From Burkholderiaceae bacterium (GTDB taxonomy: Bacteria > Pseudomonadota > Gammaproteobacteria > Burkholderiales > Burkholderiaceae), in assembly GCA_947470165.1 (NCBI GenBank), contig CANISN010000126.1, positions 1 to 5,593 of the forward strand: a stretch of DNA of 5,593 nt, in the 5' to 3' direction. The notes below the pieces were generated by a model. It saw only the letters and a list, made by a program, of their open reading frames with translations, was not told the origin of the DNA and ran no database searches. This document shows, piece by piece, positions 5,246 to 5,593 of the stretch (its first letter is position 1; every line of letters begins with the position of its first letter). The translations under genes and the position numbers were made by a program.

Positions 5246-5435
5246 CCTTTTGGGAGTGCAAGCGCTCTTCTTCTTGGGCGGCAACTAAAAAAGCCTCCTG
5301 CTGCTCGATTTTTTGCGCTGCCTGCTCTAAAAAGGCCTTACCAGTTGTCAATTGGCCATCACCGAGCAAATCCTCCACGGTTTTTTTGACCTTAGGTAAC
5401 TTGGTGGGTTTGGTTGGTTTGAGTAAATCGGGCAT
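5229..5435 (-). CDS. Small charged helical protein, 68 residues, unknown function
   Basis: I do not recognise a family. The N-terminus is basic and proline/threonine-rich: a KPTK tract (about residues 6-12) is followed by LPKVKKTVEDLL. The middle and end (about 34-62) form a strongly predicted Gln/Glu/Ala-rich helix, possibly coiled coil, ending in a basic KGRHSR tail. There is no membrane segment, signal peptide or cysteine. The ATG at 5433-5435 lacks a Shine-Dalgarno sequence and lies only 26 nt after the U-tract of a strong terminator. Expression therefore needs either a promoter in the short AT-rich gap or read-through. It is first in a same-strand series of three small genes, 40 nt before the Sel1-like gene. 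The even amino-acid make-up and gene order support it, but its short length and weak start leave doubt. Confidence 0.6.
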   Translation of the reverse strand: MPDLLKPTKPTKLPKVKKTVEDLLGDGQLTTGKAFLEQAAQKIEQQEAFLVAAQEEERLHSQKGRHSR

Positions 5436-5461
5436 AGCAACATTTTATGATTTTTAGGGTG

Positions 5462-5499
5462 AAAAAACCCACCACCAGCACCCCAATGGATGCCGGTGG
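5462..5499 (-). terminator. Strong intrinsic terminator
   Basis: On the minus strand CCACCGGCATCC (5499-5488) pairs along 12 bp, including two G-U pairs, with GGGTGCTGGTGG (5483-5472) around an ATTG loop. TGGG and then six U residues (5467-5462) follow. A shifted register using GGTGGG brings the stem right up to the U-run. It would stop leftward transcription coming from beyond the right edge, 26 nt before the start of the 68-aa gene. On the + strand no U-tract follows, so it acts in one direction only. Confidence 0.85.
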
Positions 5500-5518
5500 G
5501 GTTACACGCTATTCAAAT

Positions 5519-5530
5519 TGTTAAAGAACG
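5519..5530 (-). promoter_or_regulatory. boxA-like antitermination motif
   Basis: The minus strand reads CGTTCTTTAACA (5530-5519), matching 10 of 12 bases of the rrn boxA sequence TGCTCTTTAACA, including the whole CTTTAACA core. In established cases boxA RNA binds NusB/NusE and supports antitermination. No rRNA gene is visible in the window. The motif lies 20 nt upstream of the terminator stem on the same strand. The minus strand has stops in all three frames between 5531 and 5593, so the flanking sequence looks like untranslated RNA or spacer. Confidence 0.5.
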
Positions 5531-5593
5531 GAACGACTTATTTGGCCTTATTGGCAAAATTAATGCATCAAGCTATTGCAAATTGATAAGTTA

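Noticed and set aside
5519..5593. Possible rRNA operon fragment suggested by boxA
   Set aside because: No 16S, 23S, 5S or tRNA sequence can be recognised in the remaining 63 bases; only the motif itself is supported.

Overview
The window looks like a stretch of chromosome from a free-living Gram-negative bacterium of moderate GC content (roughly mid-40s percent by eye). The SET protein, the CxxCxxCC protein, the TPR-glycosyltransferase and a boxA-like element close to the rrn consensus would suit a betaproteobacterium such as a Polynucleobacter-type member of Burkholderiales. That placement is inference from general style, not from a marker gene. No rRNA, tRNA, transposase, phage gene or CRISPR array is visible.

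Layout: (a) 1-222 is mostly non-coding, with a possible tail of a + strand gene ending at 74 and a weak promoter candidate. (b) 223-642, +, is a minimal stand-alone SET-domain lysine methyltransferase homologue. It converges on (c) a two-gene minus-strand operon, 2135 down to 670: a small CxxCxxCC cysteine-cluster protein, then a GNAT/FemAB-like acyltransferase. A good sigma70-type promoter at 2166-2194 precedes it. (d) 2136-2454 is an AT-rich 319-bp intergenic region with that promoter, two hyphenated palindromes and two competing hairpins. (e) 2455-4017, minus, is a TPR-glycosyltransferase: six TPRs followed by a GT-B-like domain. (f) 4137-4283, minus, is a 48-codon single-pass membrane protein with a Shine-Dalgarno site. 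(g) 4284-4366 holds three tandem 10-bp repeats. (h) 5435 down to 4367, minus, is a run of three small genes: a 68-aa charged helical protein, a 122-aa Sel1/TPR-like protein and a 120-aa protein of unknown family. (i) 5462-5593 holds a strong intrinsic terminator on the minus strand, preceded by a boxA-like motif, in sequence with stops in all minus-strand frames.

Apart from the SET gene and the possible left-edge tail, every gene reads leftward. Only the cysteine-cluster/acyltransferase pair shows clear operon structure with a promoter. The three small right-hand genes may be one transcript. The order terminator plus boxA upstream of them allows either a plain end-of-gene terminator or a regulated leader. 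No defence, secretion or biosynthetic system can be assembled from these genes. The most noteworthy items are the unreported-looking small membrane protein, the one-helical-turn repeat array beside it, the boxA/terminator leader and the cysteine-cluster/acyltransferase pair.
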